The notes under the pieces were generated by a model. The model did no database searches and had not been told where the DNA came from. It worked only from the letters and a program-made list of their open reading frames with translations. A stretch of DNA of 64,000 nucleotides from Luzula sylvatica (taxonomy: Eukaryota > Streptophyta > Magnoliopsida > Poales > Juncaceae): positions 32,781,314 through 32,845,313 of the forward strand of contig OX326958.1 of the NCBI GenBank assembly GCA_946800325.1, in the 5' to 3' direction. Every line of letters starts with the position of its first letter. The stretch's first letter is position 1. Position numbers and translations under genes: made by a program. Below, piece by piece: positions 13,968-26,866 of the stretch.

Positions 13968-14220
13968 GGGACTGATGAAGACTCTGGGCGAAAAGAGAGA
14001 AAGCCCTCTGGGCGAAAATGGAGAAAAGGGGGGAAAACTTAAACCGATACCAATCGGTGATGGATGGCACCTCCTGTCACGGTACCAGTCGGTACCATGC
14101 TTCACCCCCATCATCCCTACTAGCTACCCACACCCCCTTCCCCATAAACCCCTGCTACACTCTTCCTCCATCTCCTCTCTCCTTCCAAGCCCTTTCACTC
14201 CTCTAACCCTACACCTAACA

Positions 14221-16137
14221 ATGGAGAAAGGAAAAGCTCTAGCAACCGATAACCAAGAGGGAAGGAAGAAAACCTACGCCGCGGCCGCGAGGGACCGAAT
14301 TCCGGCATCAGGAGCGTTCATGGGCGACGCTAGGTGTCCACACCCCCACAACGACACTCGCCGGCTCTACCCAAACCGACGGGTCCCACCCTTTTCACCA
14401 CGGCGGATCCAACAAAGGCGCTGGCCCAAACTCCGGCAATGACGCGGCAGCAATCCATGCCCTAGATGAGGAGGAACAAACCATGTCCAAGAAAAGAGCT
14501 TATGAGGATGCCCGAGAGGTCTCGCTCTCCCCGGAAAGGCAATCGTGGCCGCCAAACGACGCTAACCCGGAATGGTGGGACCTATGCCGCAAATTCTTGC
14601 TACCGGGACACTTAACCGAGGAGTGCCGAAGGCCGAGGGCATGTGTCAATTGTCGCCTACCGGGGCATATTGCGAAAAATTGCCCGAAGAAGAAGGCGAA
14701 AAAAGTGTCGGTTTGGAAACGGGTTCAAGAAGTCAGTTAAAGCTCGAAGGTATCGCTACAAAAAAAGGCACCGGCACTTTTAGGCCCGCCCGTGACCGAA
14801 TCTAAGGGGGCGCGGGTCCCATTTTTGGCCGCAAATCCGATAATCCAACCTTCACAAACGGAAATGGAGTCCATTGTACGTATCTTCTCGAGGCAATCAT
14901 CCAAACAAGAATTGGAGATCGCGAGATGGAGAAGAGGGGTGGTAATTGACGGGAAAATGGTTCCGCATCACAACCTTCAAACCTTACACATCCTCCTACA
15001 AAAGATATGGTACAAAAAGGAAAGGTACGAGCTCTCGCACTTAAGCAAGGATAGATATATTCTTATCTTACCCGAAGGTACGAACCGAGACAATTTTATA
15101 GCTCGAGATCTTCTACCGTTGAGAAGGGAGAACTTTGTCAACTTTCCATGGGAGCTAGCTCTCGGCGGGGAAAGGACGGAATTCCCAAACCAGGTATGGG
15201 TAACACTTTTCAACCCGCCTCCGCCCGCATGGTGCCTTGAAGAGCTAAGCAAAATTGCCGGCTCTTTTGGTATCCTAATCAAGCATGGTCCACTCATCAA
15301 CGTCACGACAATGGAATCGCTTGACATCCTTGTTGGAGTCACGGCTAACTATCAAACGCCAACCGAAATCCAATATACGCATGGAGAAGTGACTTGGAGG
15401 ATCAAATAGGCCGAGAAAACCAAACTCAACGAACCGCTCAATTTTTTCAACCCGCGGAACCCGGAACCGCCATCCGAGGTTTACGAAAAAATTAAAGCAA
15501 AAATCCAAGATGAAATCGAAAGAGGTCTCATAGCAAGGGGAATCGAGGAGGCAAATCTAGCAAGCTCACACGAACCAATCTCGGCTCGGGATTGGTTGAG
15601 CGACGCATCGGCAACATCCTCCGAGAAGGATCATCCTCGGACTAGGCAAGGAAAGGTCGTTGTTGACAAGGATTGGCTCCATCAATTATGGAGTCTAGCG
15701 GGAGAGGGTCTAAAAGCAAATCCAGAAGCCTCACCTCTCATCATAGGGGAACTTGGGAGGAAATCAATGCCGGCATAATCCATCAAATTATAGAAATGGA
15801 AAGGCAAGAAGTCTTACACCGAGAAGACGAACCCCAAACCGAATCGAACAACTCCGCCCAAATATGCAAGGAGAAATAGGCCTCCGTAACCGCGACAAAA
15901 AAGAAAAGACGGGTCCAACCCGTTAAGGAAATGAACCCGGATCCAATAACAAAAAAAATCACTAGGCCAAAAGAACCGGCGGTGCAAAGAGTTCCAAAAT
16001 CTCAAACTCAAGCTAGAGTGATCCCCGCCCCTACGGAACTCACCGTGGAGGAAGGTATGAATATTTCTCTCGCAACGATTAAAATCCAATTGCATAAACA
16101 AAAAGAACAACAAAAAAATAGTTACTCCCATTTTTGA
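14221..16137 (+). pseudogene. LINE ORF1 (zinc-knuckle, nucleic-acid-binding, DUF4283-like), 5' part, broken
   Basis: ATG at 14221 starts a basic N-terminus (MEKGKALATD, then KKTYAAAARDR), as in plant L1 ORF1 proteins. A frameshift near 14300-14390 moves the frame. A zinc-knuckle pair follows at about 14586-14690: the first (C-x7-GH-x4-C) has lost one Cys, while the second (CVNCRLPGHIAKNC) is intact. The same frame then runs with in-frame stops at 14738 (TAA) and 15407 (TAG) through the DUF4283-like part (14792-15409) to 15778. After another shift it continues as lysine- and proline-rich sequence to about 16137. The protein should bind LINE RNA. The acidic C-terminus is cut off by the LTR element and resumes at 23149. 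Confidence 0.8.
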
Positions 16138-16194
16138 GCAAACAAAGGAGCCAAAAGGAACAACAAATCGAAAAATAAAAAAAACCAAAAAATG

Positions 16195-16393
16195 TGAAAT
16201 TGCCCCTGTCCAGGGGTCTGGTCAAAAAATTTCAAAAAAATAAATAAAAAAAAATTTCGGAAATGCCCCTGTCCAGCGGGGTCGGGCAAAAGAATTTACA
16301 AAAAAAAAAAAATAGTTGTATAGTGGAAATATAGTTGTAAAATTATCGTTGTATTCGAAAATGAGCGGGTTTACAAAAGAATTTACAAAAAAA
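16195..16393. other. Rearranged junction with filler DNA at the left edge of the LTR element
   Basis: A GCCCCTGTCCAG segment with flanks occurs twice (about 16201 and 16265). GAATTTACAAAAAAA occurs at about 16295 and 16380. Between these copies lie short scrambled pieces of the neighbouring LTR: ATAGTTGTATAGTGGAAATATA, AAATTATCGTTGTATTCGAAAA and ATGAGCGGG. The LTR then starts at ATGAGCGGG, lacking the first TG of the other LTR. The pattern suggests break repair with template switching after insertion, which explains why no clean target-site duplication is seen on this side. Confidence 0.6.
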
Positions 16394-16572
16394 ATGAGCG
16401 GGTTTTTGGTGCGTAAAATTATCGTTGTATTCGAAAACCCGATTCAATCAACAAGTTGGAAAATATAGTTGTATAGTGGAAATATATGAAAGTTCGTTCC
16501 ACGAGGAGTATATGCGTCAAATAATGAATCAAAACTAGACAAGAAATAGCAAAGAAAATTCACAGAAGATAG

Positions 16573-16911
16573 TCCGTTACAACGGAAGTGAGTCCGTTAC
16601 AACGGACTTGAGTGAAAATTCTGTCGCTAAAAGTGATATGAACGTCCGTTACAACGGATGAAACTCCGTTATAACGCACTATACTTGTCCGTTATAACGA
16701 ACAGTGGTTGCATTGCAACGGATTGGTTAATCCGTTACAACGGACCCTTATGTCCGTTATAACGCACTTGTATTGAGCCTCTTGCGTGAAAATCCTCACT
16801 AGTCCGTTACAACGGACATGTATGTGCGTTACAACGGAAGTATAACCAACTGAATATTCAAGGACCAACCGTCCAGTCCGTTGTAACGCAATTTGTGTCC
16901 GTTATAACGGA
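16573..16911. repeat. Cluster of 12 TCCGTTACAACGGA-type palindromes in the LTR
   Basis: Fourteen-base inverted repeats of the form TCCGTT-RY-AACGGA start at 16573, 16593, 16645, 16665, 16688, 16711, 16731, 16753, 16803, 16825, 16877 and 16898. About half are perfect palindromes; the others have one or two changes such as AACGCA or AACGAA. Each arm carries AACGG, the core of MYB sites and of the mitosis-specific (MSA) element bound by three-repeat MYB proteins. The other LTR carries the same cluster at about 21687-22025, and two weaker copies lie at about 19425-19465. On the element's strand the cluster is downstream of the TATA box, so it would be transcribed. Confidence 0.85.
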
Positions 16912-17612
16912 AGTAGTTCTGGAATTAAGTTTGAGATTTGAATTGGGAGCAGTTTGATGGTTTGTTTTGGATTCAAATTTAGAAGTAATTAAACTAAGTA
17001 TCAAGCACTAAGATCACACAAACAAACAAGGAAGATTTAGAGCAAAGAGAAAGATTCATTAAACCACGAATTCTTTACACAAATCCAATTCAATTTAATA
17101 CTACAAGAATTTCAAGAAAAGGAAAGAAAACACCTAGAGAGATGAAGTGAGCTCCGAGTCTCGTCTTGGATGCCTTCTCCGTTGTTTTGAGATGCTAGTG
17201 AGCTAGTCGCCTCGCACAACGTTTTCCTTTCGTACCAATCCACTCGCCAATCGAAGTAAGCTCCGTACCGGTTGAGTGAACTCGAGATTTGCAAGAAGTC
17301 CAATTGGAAGAAAGCTCCCGAGTGGAATAGAGTAAGCTTGACTCCTTGCTTGCGCGGATTCGGATGAAGAAAGCTCCACCTCAATCCTCGCAACTCGATC
17401 TTCGTCGAAGTGTAGACCAATTCACCGAATGAAGTGAGCTTCTATTCGGTGATCGATCTTAGAGAATTTATCGTTCGTTCTTGGTAATTCTTGCGTGATC
17501 TTGAAAGATTCTTGGACTTGCTAAAAGAGAGAGAGAGAGAGAGTGAGAGAGAGAGGGAGAAAGTGCTCCGAAGAGCGGGGGAGGGGGCGCTCAACTCGTG
17601 GCCCTTTTGGTC

Positions 17613-17622
17613 TTATTTATAG
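17613..17622 (-). promoter_or_regulatory. TATA box of the LTR (3' LTR copy)
   Basis: CTATAAATAA on the - strand is followed by a long CT tract (the GA run at about 17527-17562 read in reverse). It matches a plant Pol II core promoter. The same box lies in the 5' LTR at 22729-22738. Confidence 0.6.
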
Positions 17623-18032
17623 CACTCACGGAGTCTTCTTATTGGTCACGAGTTGATGGAGAGGATTGGGGGTAATGAAGTAATTTCCACAAAAGGTAGG
17701 TGGGAAGGATAAGGGCTAAGGATTGAGTGGTTTTCGTGTGGACTCTTGTGTAAGTCTATATCATGATGATTGTTTGCCTCCCGTCTCATTCATGTACCGA
17801 ATATATCGGTATAATATATCGTTTTCATTCCTCTTGACGTGTTGGAGACAACTACACTTTCCAAATTCCCAGAATTGCCTTCTAAAACCTGTAATTAAGC
17901 AATAAAACACACTTAGTGAAGAAATATTCATGTTATCTCAAATATGATTAATAAAGTATATAGAATTGCTCTTCACAAGGGCTAAAATCCCTAAATTAAG
18001 CATTAAATTTGTGCCTTATTTTCCTCACATCA

Positions 18033-18050
18033 AATACCCCCATACTTAAA
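18033..18050 (-). promoter_or_regulatory. Polypurine tract of the LTR element
   Basis: On the - strand TAAGTATGGGGGTATT directly precedes the TGATG start of the 3' LTR, the position where plus-strand priming occurs. A similar AAGTATGGGGGGG run lies inside the element at about 19520-19535. Confidence 0.65.
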
Positions 18051-18604
18051 CCCTTGATCGTCCTCGATCATGATGAGCGTAAAAATCAAGCACAAAGAAA
18101 AATGCATGTATAGGTTTTATTGAAATTATATTCATCGATCTCAAAACTCAATTCTCACGAGATAATTGTTTACTCTTATCATAATCACTAATATTGAAAG
18201 AGATAAGTTTGAGTTATATTAGAATCTATTTTCAATGAATTGCACAAATTCGAAGAGTTTATTAGAGCAAATGATCTCAACCGAAAAAGATGATTAAACA
18301 CCATCATTCAATTCTTTTCACTCCACAATTCACAAGGATTATCATGAAAAAGCATTAATGAAAACCAATTTTTCCGTTTTGCAAAAATCATTTCTTAAAT
18401 GTAATTTGTCACTTTTAAACCGTTCGGTACGTTAGTACTTGGTTCATCTTCGATTTCTACTAAATTTTCCCAATTTGCGCTCGATTTTTGAACTCCTTTT
18501 CTTTCCTTTTTATTCTTTTTATTTTTTTCTTCTTTTCTTTTATTCTTTTTATTTCTTTTCTTTTCTTCGTTATTGCTTTCGATGGTCCCCATGTGTGTCC
18601 TTTG

Positions 18605-18890
18605 GGATAACAAGTGGTCATGACTCACACCACTCATTACTTAGTAAAACCCCATGGATCCGCGCAATCTTTAGCCAACAAGTGGTCATGACTCACACCA
18701 CTCATTACTTAATCAATCGCACGGACTCGACAATCGAAAGCGCTTTAATCCGTGATTGTAGAAAACTTTTTCGCATCGACTCTTGATCATGACTCACACC
18801 AAGAACCGGCTACTTTGGTTTACTACGACTCATGCACCCCTTTAGCCAACAAGTGGTCATGACTCACACCACTCATTACTTAATCAAGGT
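18605..18890. repeat. Short direct repeats inside the LTR element
   Basis: AACAAGTGGTCATGACTCAC with the following ACCACTCATTACTTA occurs at about 18608, 18678 and 18848. A shorter form (ATCATGACTCACACCA) is at about 18785. These sit in the non-coding 3' part of the interior. No function is evident. Confidence 0.7.
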
Positions 18891-19580
18891 GCATGAGCTC
18901 ATCGAATCAAGCTTTGAGCGCAAATTGGTTCCCGTTAGTGTAATTTCGAATCCCCATGAACGGTCGGATCCTTTAAGTGCAAATGGTCAAATTTTAGATT
19001 GAAGCAAAACTTACTAAATTGGTTCAAACAAAACTTTTTAGAAATTCCAAGTTCAAAATGGGTTTATTTATTGAAAATGGTGTGTCATGTAAATCGAGGA
19101 TTGATCAAATTGTCAAAAACTTATGAATTTAGTGAACTCATTGATTAGGGTTTGAATCCCCAAAAGAATCTCTTCAAGATCTCAATCAACTCCTTCAAAT
19201 ATTTGTGAAAATTTCAAATTTGAGAGTAAAATTATGCTAGTTTGGTGAAAATTTGTTTAAAAATCGATGATTTATTCAATGAGGTGGAGAAAAACCCTTA
19301 ACTTGCATAAAATCATTTGCTTGTATAACCTTGATGCTCAAAAAACAAAAATAAGCTCGAAAAATTCAATTAAAAGCTCATTTTTTTCATTTTTTTAGGC
19401 AAAAAACAAATTTTGCCAGAAGCAGTTCCGTTGTAACTGACCTTAGGTCCGTTACAACCGAGTTGCAAAATTTTTATTTTATTTTTATTTTATTTTTTTT
19501 CAAAGACTGTGTGTATATCCCCCCCATACTTATTCCTTCGCTTGTCCTCAAGCGATAATAAAGAGAAAAATTAAAAGAAG

Positions 19581-19988
19581 TTAAGGAGAGACACAACCTT
19601 TGATGCGTGGTGCTTGATCGTCTTCGACTTGTTGCTCCTCTATCCATCTTGTTTCGAATTTTGCGTAGAAATGCTCGATGCGTTTTCCATTCACTTTGAA
19701 CGATTCATTCGATTCGTCGCTTCGAATCTCCACAACTCCAAATGGTGTGACATTGGTCACCACAAATGGGTCGATCCAACGCGACATTTGCTTCTTTTTG
19801 GAGTTGAACGTCTCGATCACCGATTTCGAATTCGCATCCTTTGCCGGTGTCGTCTCCATTTTGTCGCGTTTCTCGTGTCTTGGTCCCACCTTTGCGATTA
19901 TTTGTTCGGGAATTCGTGGAGGTTGATCGAGGAGATTCGGAGGAAACGCATCATTTGCCGATCTTGGAGAGGTAAGCGTCTTGATCAC
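19581..19988 (-). pseudogene. Integrase C-terminal tail of the Ty3-type element (remnant)
   Basis: The 135-residue frame ends in a segment typical of plant Ty3/gypsy integrase C-termini: RWIDPFVVTNVTPFGVVEIR, then ESFKVNGKRIEHFY. In complete elements this follows the HHCC zinc finger and DDE core. Neither is present, nor is any reverse transcriptase, so it is the leftover end of a deleted pol gene. The start ATG at 19988 is the first in the open stretch and need not be used. It shows the element derives from the Ty3 superfamily. Confidence 0.75.
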
Positions 19989-20276
19989 ATTGATTTTCGC
20001 CTTATTGACTTCCTTTCCTTTCTTGAGATTAGATGGCCTAATATGATTTCATTGCTCACTAAAGAGTGGCATTTTCAAAAATTCGAAACAAGGTTAGCTT
20101 GTAATGAGAGAGAATGAAAAGCATAAACCTTTGGATGTGATGGAGAATCGGAATTCTTGGTTTATCTTGGAATGTACCAATTGAGCTTGAGCATGTAGTC
20201 CTTGCACCGTTGGTACGAGGGTTTGCCTCCCTCGCTAGCGCTCTCGTTTATGGTCTCGAGCTCGACCATACCGATG

Positions 20277-21350
20277 TTATCCTCCTTCATAATTAAACGA
20301 AGTGCTCACATGGATTGCTACTTTTCGACCGCCTCGAGATACTCCCTTTGAGATGTTGGAGATGAGAGAAATCGGCGTGTGTATCACTCGTTTTGCATAT
20401 GTCGAAAGTGGCGTCAATATTTCCTCAATCTTGCTTCGAATTTTTCGAATTGCTTCATCGCTTGGAGTTTGATGAAGAGGAGTTGTGAGAGGCGTGAGTG
20501 TCTCGATTGTATTTGATTTTCTTGATAAATCTACACAAGGTGAATTTCTATCATGAGAAGCATCATAGTTCTTAATTGAATTTAAATTGATGATATATGG
20601 AAAGAATTCACCTTGGAGAATTGTAGATTTCTCTTCTTGCTCGTTTGATAATTGCGCGTTTTCATCGATTGGAGTGAGTTGAACCGTCGTTTGTAGAGTC
20701 GAATCCATTGACACCTTTTCTTCTTCAATGATCATTCCAATGCTTTCATCGAATCCCCCCATACTTGAACTCTTGTCGTTTTCAATCTCCACGTTCTCCT
20801 CATTTGAATCCCTTAACTCGAGGCGAATTGATCTTATTGTTTGTTTTATTTCTTCGCATCCTTGTTTAAACTCTTGTTTTAACTCTTGTTTAAAGGATAT
20901 CATCGTCGCCATCATTTCCTCCATCATTCTTTTTAATTCTTGATTTGGATCTTCATTTTGGGATTGAAATGGTGGTACTTGGCATTCAAATTCATGTTGA
21001 GATTCGAGTTCATTTTGAGAAGGTTCGTATATGGGGTTTGAGTAATTATTGGTGGTTTCGGTATAGGATTGTGTCTCATAACCCCATGGGGATTCGTTTT
21101 CGTATTGGCGAGCTTCGTAGATGGGATTTTGATAAAGGGTCTCGGTGCGTGATTCATCGTATTGATTTGAGGGTGAACTTGAGAGCCACCCGAGCCTTCG
21201 TTCTCTATCTTTCCTTTCTTCCATTTCTTCCCATTCTTGAAATTGTAGCTCGATAATCTCTTGATTTGTCATGGAGTCCGGATATCCTTTTGCGGCTCTA
21301 CTGAGACGTATTAACTCCCGAAGCGATTTTGGTCTTTCTTGATGATCCAT
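20277..21350 (-). CDS. Gag-region ORF of the non-autonomous LTR element (357 residues, intact)
   Basis: This open frame starts about 135 bp downstream of the primer-binding site, where gag begins in LTR elements. It opens MDHQERPKSLRELIRLSRAA. An acidic, Gln/Glu-rich middle follows (residues about 30-135), with two related NPIYE repeats (NPIYEAR, NPIYEPS). Next is a helical, probably coiled-coil segment rich in Met, Lys and Glu (about 135-185), then a Ser/Thr-rich tail. No CCHC knuckle or capsid signature is visible, so the family is not recognised beyond its position. Being intact in an element with nearly identical LTRs, it may still be expressed. It could serve packaging in trans; that is inference. 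Confidence 0.55.
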   Translation of the reverse strand: MDHQERPKSLRELIRLSRAAKGYPDSMTNQEIIELQFQEWEEMEERKDRERRLGWLSSSPSNQYDESRTETLYQNPIYEARQYENESPWGYETQSYTETTNNYSNPIYEPSQNELESQHEFECQVPPFQSQNEDPNQELKRMMEEMMATMISFKQELKQEFKQGCEEIKQTIRSIRLELRDSNEENVEIENDKSSSMGGFDESIGMIIEEEKVSMDSTLQTTVQLTPIDENAQLSNEQEEKSTILQGEFFPYIINLNSIKNYDASHDRNSPCVDLSRKSNTIETLTPLTTPLHQTPSDEAIRKIRSKIEEILTPLSTYAKRVIHTPISLISNISKGVSRGGRKVAIHVSTSFNYEGG

Positions 21351-21485
21351 CTTGCTCCACTTCGTGTACCTTGCAAGAATAGAAAATTTTCGAAATTAGT
21401 GAAATATCAAGTTCAAATGTATCAAATCTATTAAAAATTTCACTCGAGCTTGCAAATTTGATTCAAAATTAGACTTAAACATTAC

Positions 21486-21503
21486 TCCCCGGCAGCGGCG
21501 CCA
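21486..21503 (-). promoter_or_regulatory. Primer-binding site, tRNA-Asp type
   Basis: TGGCGCCGCTGCCGGGGA lies two bases inside the 5' LTR end. It matches the 3' end of plant tRNA-Asp with about one mismatch; several plant Ty3 elements use this primer. It fixes the element's orientation as - strand. Confidence 0.85.
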
Positions 21504-21505
21504 TT

Positions 21506-23148
21506 TGATGAGCGGGTTTTTGGTGCGTAAAATTATCGTTGTATTCGAAAACCCGATTCAATCAACAAGTTGGAAAATATAGTTGTATAGTGGAAATATA
21601 TGAAAGTTCGTTCCACGAGGAGTATATGCGTCAAATAATGAATCAAAACTAGACAAGAAATAGCAAAGAAAATTCACAGAAGATAGTCCGTTACAACGGA
21701 AGTGAGTCCGTTACAACGGACTTGAGTGAAAATTCTGTCGCTAAAAGTGATATGAACGTCCGTTACAACGGATGAAACTCCGTTATAACGCACTATACTT
21801 GTCCGTTATAACGAACAGTGGTTGCATTGCAACGGATTGGTTAATCCGTTACAACGGACCCTTATGTCCGTTATAACGCACTTGTATTGAGCCTCTTGCG
21901 TGAAAATCCTCACTAGTCCGTTACAACGGACATGTATGTGCGTTACAACGGAAGTATAACCAACTGAATATTCAAGGACCAACCGTCCAGTCCGTTGTAA
22001 CGCAATTTGTGTCCGTTATAACGGAAGTAGTTCTGGAATTAAGTTTGAGATTTGAATTGGGAGCAGTTTGATGGTTTGTTTTGGATTCAAATTTAGAAGT
22101 AATTAAACTAAGTATCAAGCACTAAGATCACACAAACAAACAAGGAAGATTTAGAGCAAAGAGAAAGATTCATTAAACCACGAATTCTTTACACAAATCC
22201 AATTCAATTTAATACTACAAGAATTTCAAGAAAAGGAAAGAAAACACCTAGAGAGATGAAGTGAGCTCCGAGTCTCGTCTTGGATGCCTTCTCCGTTGTT
22301 TTGAGATGCTAGTGAGCTAGTCGCCTCGCACAACGTTTTCCTTTCGTACCAATCCACTCGCCAATCGAAGTAAGCTCCGTACCGGTTGAGTGAACTCGAG
22401 ATTTGCAAGAAGTCCAATTGGAAGAAAGCTCCCGAGTGGAATAGAGTAAGCTTGACTCCTTGCTTGCGCGGATTCGGATGAAGAAAGCTCCACCTCAATC
22501 CTCGCAACTCGATCTTCGTCGAAGTGTAGACCAATTCACCGAATGAAGTGAGCTTCTATTCGGTGATCGATCTTAGAGAATTTATCGTTCGTTCTTGGTA
22601 ATTCTTGCGTGATCTTGAAAGATTCTTGGACTTGCTAAAAGAGAGAGAGAGAGAGAGAGTGAGAGAGAGAGGGAGAAAGTGCTCCGAAGAGCGGGGGAGG
22701 GGGCTCTCAACTCGTGGCCCTTTTGGTCTTATTTATAGCACTCACGGAGTCTTCTTATTGGTCACGAGTTGATGGAGAGGATTGGGGGTAATGAAGTAAT
22801 TTCCACAAAAGGTAGGTGGGAAGGATAAGGGCTAAGGATTGAGTGGTTTTCGTGTGGACTCTTGTGTAAGTCTATATCATGATGATTGTTTGCCTCCCGT
22901 CTCATTCATGTACCGAATATATCGGTATAATATATCGTTTTCATTCCTCTTGACGTGTTGGAGACAACTACACTTTCCAAATTCCCAGAATTGCCTTCTA
23001 AAACCTGTAATTAAGCAATAAAACACACTTAGTGAAGAAATATTCATGTTATCTCAAATATGATTAATAAAGTATATAGAATTGCTCTTCACAAGGGCTA
23101 AAATCCCTAAATTAAGCATTAAATTTGTGCCTTATTTTCCTCACATCA
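21506..23148 (-). repeat. 5' LTR of the nested LTR element
   Basis: Runs from TGATGAGCGG to CCTCACATCA (read on +). It is near-identical to 16394-18032. It contains the AACGG palindrome cluster (about 21687-22025), a GA run two bases longer than in the other LTR, and a TATA box at 22729-22738 (-). Confidence 0.92.
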
Positions 23149-23258
23149 AGGATGCGGTTAAGAACACCGAGGAAGAGGAAAACATCGAGGATATGGACGA
23201 CTATCTCGATGAGGTGGATTATGAAGAGGAATCTCACGATTGTGAGGAGGATATCTAA
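23149..23258 (+). pseudogene. LINE ORF1, acidic C-terminal end
   Basis: Directly after the LTR element the LINE frame resumes with an acidic stretch (KDAVKNTEEEENIEDMDDYL and on through DEVDYEEESHDCEEDI) and stops at 23258. It lies just before ORF2 and is read here as the C-terminus of ORF1, separated from the rest by the LTR insertion. Some ORF1 sequence may have been lost at the junction. Confidence 0.55.
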
Positions 23259-25406
23259 GGATAGCTAACCTAATTTAGCTTGTATCTTTATATATTTATA
23301 AGGAATCAAACAATGTTTTATAATGTGTAAGAACTTAAACTTTTTGTCGTGGAATGTACGTGGTCTAGGATTGAAAGGAAAATGTAATATGGTAAAAGAC
23401 TCGATTAGGAAAGCTAAACCAAATGTTATTTGTTTGCGAGAAATGAAATGGTCCAACCCCTCCCCATTTCAACATAAAAAAATTCTAACCGCAAGGCACG
23501 GAAACGTGCTCTATAAAGACTCACAAGGCTCGAAAGGGGGTCTCATGATCGCATGGGACAACACCATTTCTTTAATTCAATCCTTCCAAACACAATCTTG
23601 TTTGAACATAGTCTTCAAGAAAGATGACGGATCACACTTCCTCCTAACAAACACATATGAACCGGCATCGGCATCGGTTCGAGGTAAAATTGAGTACACC
23701 CAAGAGATTGAGGATATAAATACGGAATTAAATCTCCCATGGATTATCATTGAGGATTTCAATCTAATTAGATCTAGTGAAGACACAACCGCAACTCACT
23801 TCAACGCAACCGTCACCTTACGGTTCAACGAGGCAATCAACTCGGCCAATTTATCCGAGATCCCGCTAAGAGGGAGGAAATTCACTTGATCTAACAAAAG
23901 GGAGTTTCCCACTTTAGCTCGCCTTGATCGAGCTTTCGTTTCTCATCACCTCATTATGCAAAATATCATGATCACACTTGAGGACCTCCCAATGACTACC
24001 TCGGACCACACACTCCTAATTCTTAAGATCCAAAACAACCAAACCGAGACAACTAAGCTCTTTAGATTTGAAAGAGCATGGCACAAATATGAAGAATTGA
24101 GGGATCTAGTGGCCGATTGTTGGCAACAAGAAGCAACATCGAATGCAAACGGAATAAAAACCTTTCAAAAATGTCTCGACAAATCAAGGAAAACAATAAA
24201 GGAATGGGCCAAAACTAAATTTAAATCATCAAACACAATACATGACGATTGCACACTCATAATTAAAATTCTAGATCTAGCCGAGGAGACAAGAGCCCTA
24301 ACGATAGAAGAGCTACGTTTATGAATCTCGGCAAAGGAAAAGCTATACGAAATTGTTAATCTCAAAGAGGAAATGTAGCAACAAAGGACATCTTGTACTT
24401 GGCTTAAACTCGGTGATGCCAACACCAAATATTTTCATGCCATAGCTTCAGCTAGGAACAAAGGAAACAAAATAACGGCATTAAAAATAGATGACGAGAT
24501 TATCACGGACCCAAACCGAATTCAAGTTGAATTTGATGCTTACTACAAAAGCATACTTGGCGTGAGCCCGCTAGACCCGCCGAACCATAACATCCGAGCA
24601 CTTATGCCAACCGACCCGAACCCGGTCACCAAAAATCCACTCTTGCTACTAGCGAACCTTTTCTCCAAAGGCGAAATTCGAGGGACCATTATGAGCATGT
24701 CAAAAGAAAAATCGGTCGGGCCCGAGGGATTCCCAATTGAATTTTACCAAGTTTTCTTCGAAATTATATGGCCCAAATTGGAAGTTCAATTTCATAATTT
24801 TTTCAACCACAACTTAGCTCTCGACTCCATCAACACCGCAACTATCGCTCTAATACCAAAAAAAGAAGATGTGATGGATCGAAAGGACTATCGCCCGATT
24901 AGTGTAATAAACACGATTGGCAAAAATTTCTCCAAAACCTTGGCCGTAAGATTACAACCAAAAATTGACGGACTTATCCACCGTGACCAAGCCGCCTTCA
25001 TCAAGAATAGGTCAATTGGGGAGGTATTCCTATCGGCACGGGAGTTGCTTAGCGCGGCACACAAGAAAAAAATCCCGATGATCATGCTCAAGATAGACTT
25101 TTTCAAGGCTTTCGACACAATTTCGTGGAGCTTCATGCAAAAACTTCTCGGCTTCCTCGAGGGTCAAAATAAATGGGAATTTAGGGATAAAATTCAAACA
25201 CAAACGTGGCGTTCGGCAAGTAGACCCCTTATCGCCAATGCTTTTTGATTTGGTGGCCAACTCGCTCCAAGCTTTCATCCAAAAAACGGCCCACCTAATG
25301 GCATCACCGGTCAAATTTGCTACGCGGGCGCTACAATATGCCGACGACACTATCCTCTTTGTGGAAGCGCATCCCACAAACCTCAAGGTACTAACGTACA
25401 CCCTTA

Positions 25407-26866
<1,460 letters not shown>

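Larger units (their letters stand above)
16394..18032 (-). repeat. 3' LTR of the nested LTR element
   Basis: Nearly identical to 21506-23148 but missing the outermost TG at its left edge. It contains a 12-copy AACGG palindrome cluster (16573-16911), a GA microsatellite (about 17527-17562) and a TATA box on the - strand. The 102-residue open frame at 17112-17420 (-) is an LTR by-product. Confidence 0.92.
16394..23148 (-). mobile_element. Young non-autonomous Ty3-type LTR retrotransposon inside the LINE
   Basis: Two LTRs of about 1.64 kb flank a 3.5 kb interior read on the - strand. The order on that strand is 5' LTR (23148-21506), tRNA-Asp-type primer site (21503-21486), gag-region ORF (21350-20277), integrase C-terminal tail (19988-19581), a long non-coding part, polypurine tract (about 18050-18033), and 3' LTR (18032-16394). 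LTR ends are TGATG...CATCA. Protease, reverse transcriptase, RNase H and most of the integrase are absent, so it must borrow them. The only LTR differences I noticed are one base (GGGGGCGCTC against GGGGGCTCTC) and one GA unit, so it inserted recently. Confidence 0.9.

Noticed and set aside
16573..16911. CRISPR-like regular short repeats
   Set aside because: Spacing is irregular (20-52 bp), the repeats are palindromes inside an LTR, and the genome is a plant's.
17112..17420. Identical 102-residue frames at 17112-17420 and 22226-22534 (-), and 60-residue frames at 17723 and 22839 (+)
   Set aside because: They are duplicated only because they lie in the two LTRs; no protein family is recognisable.
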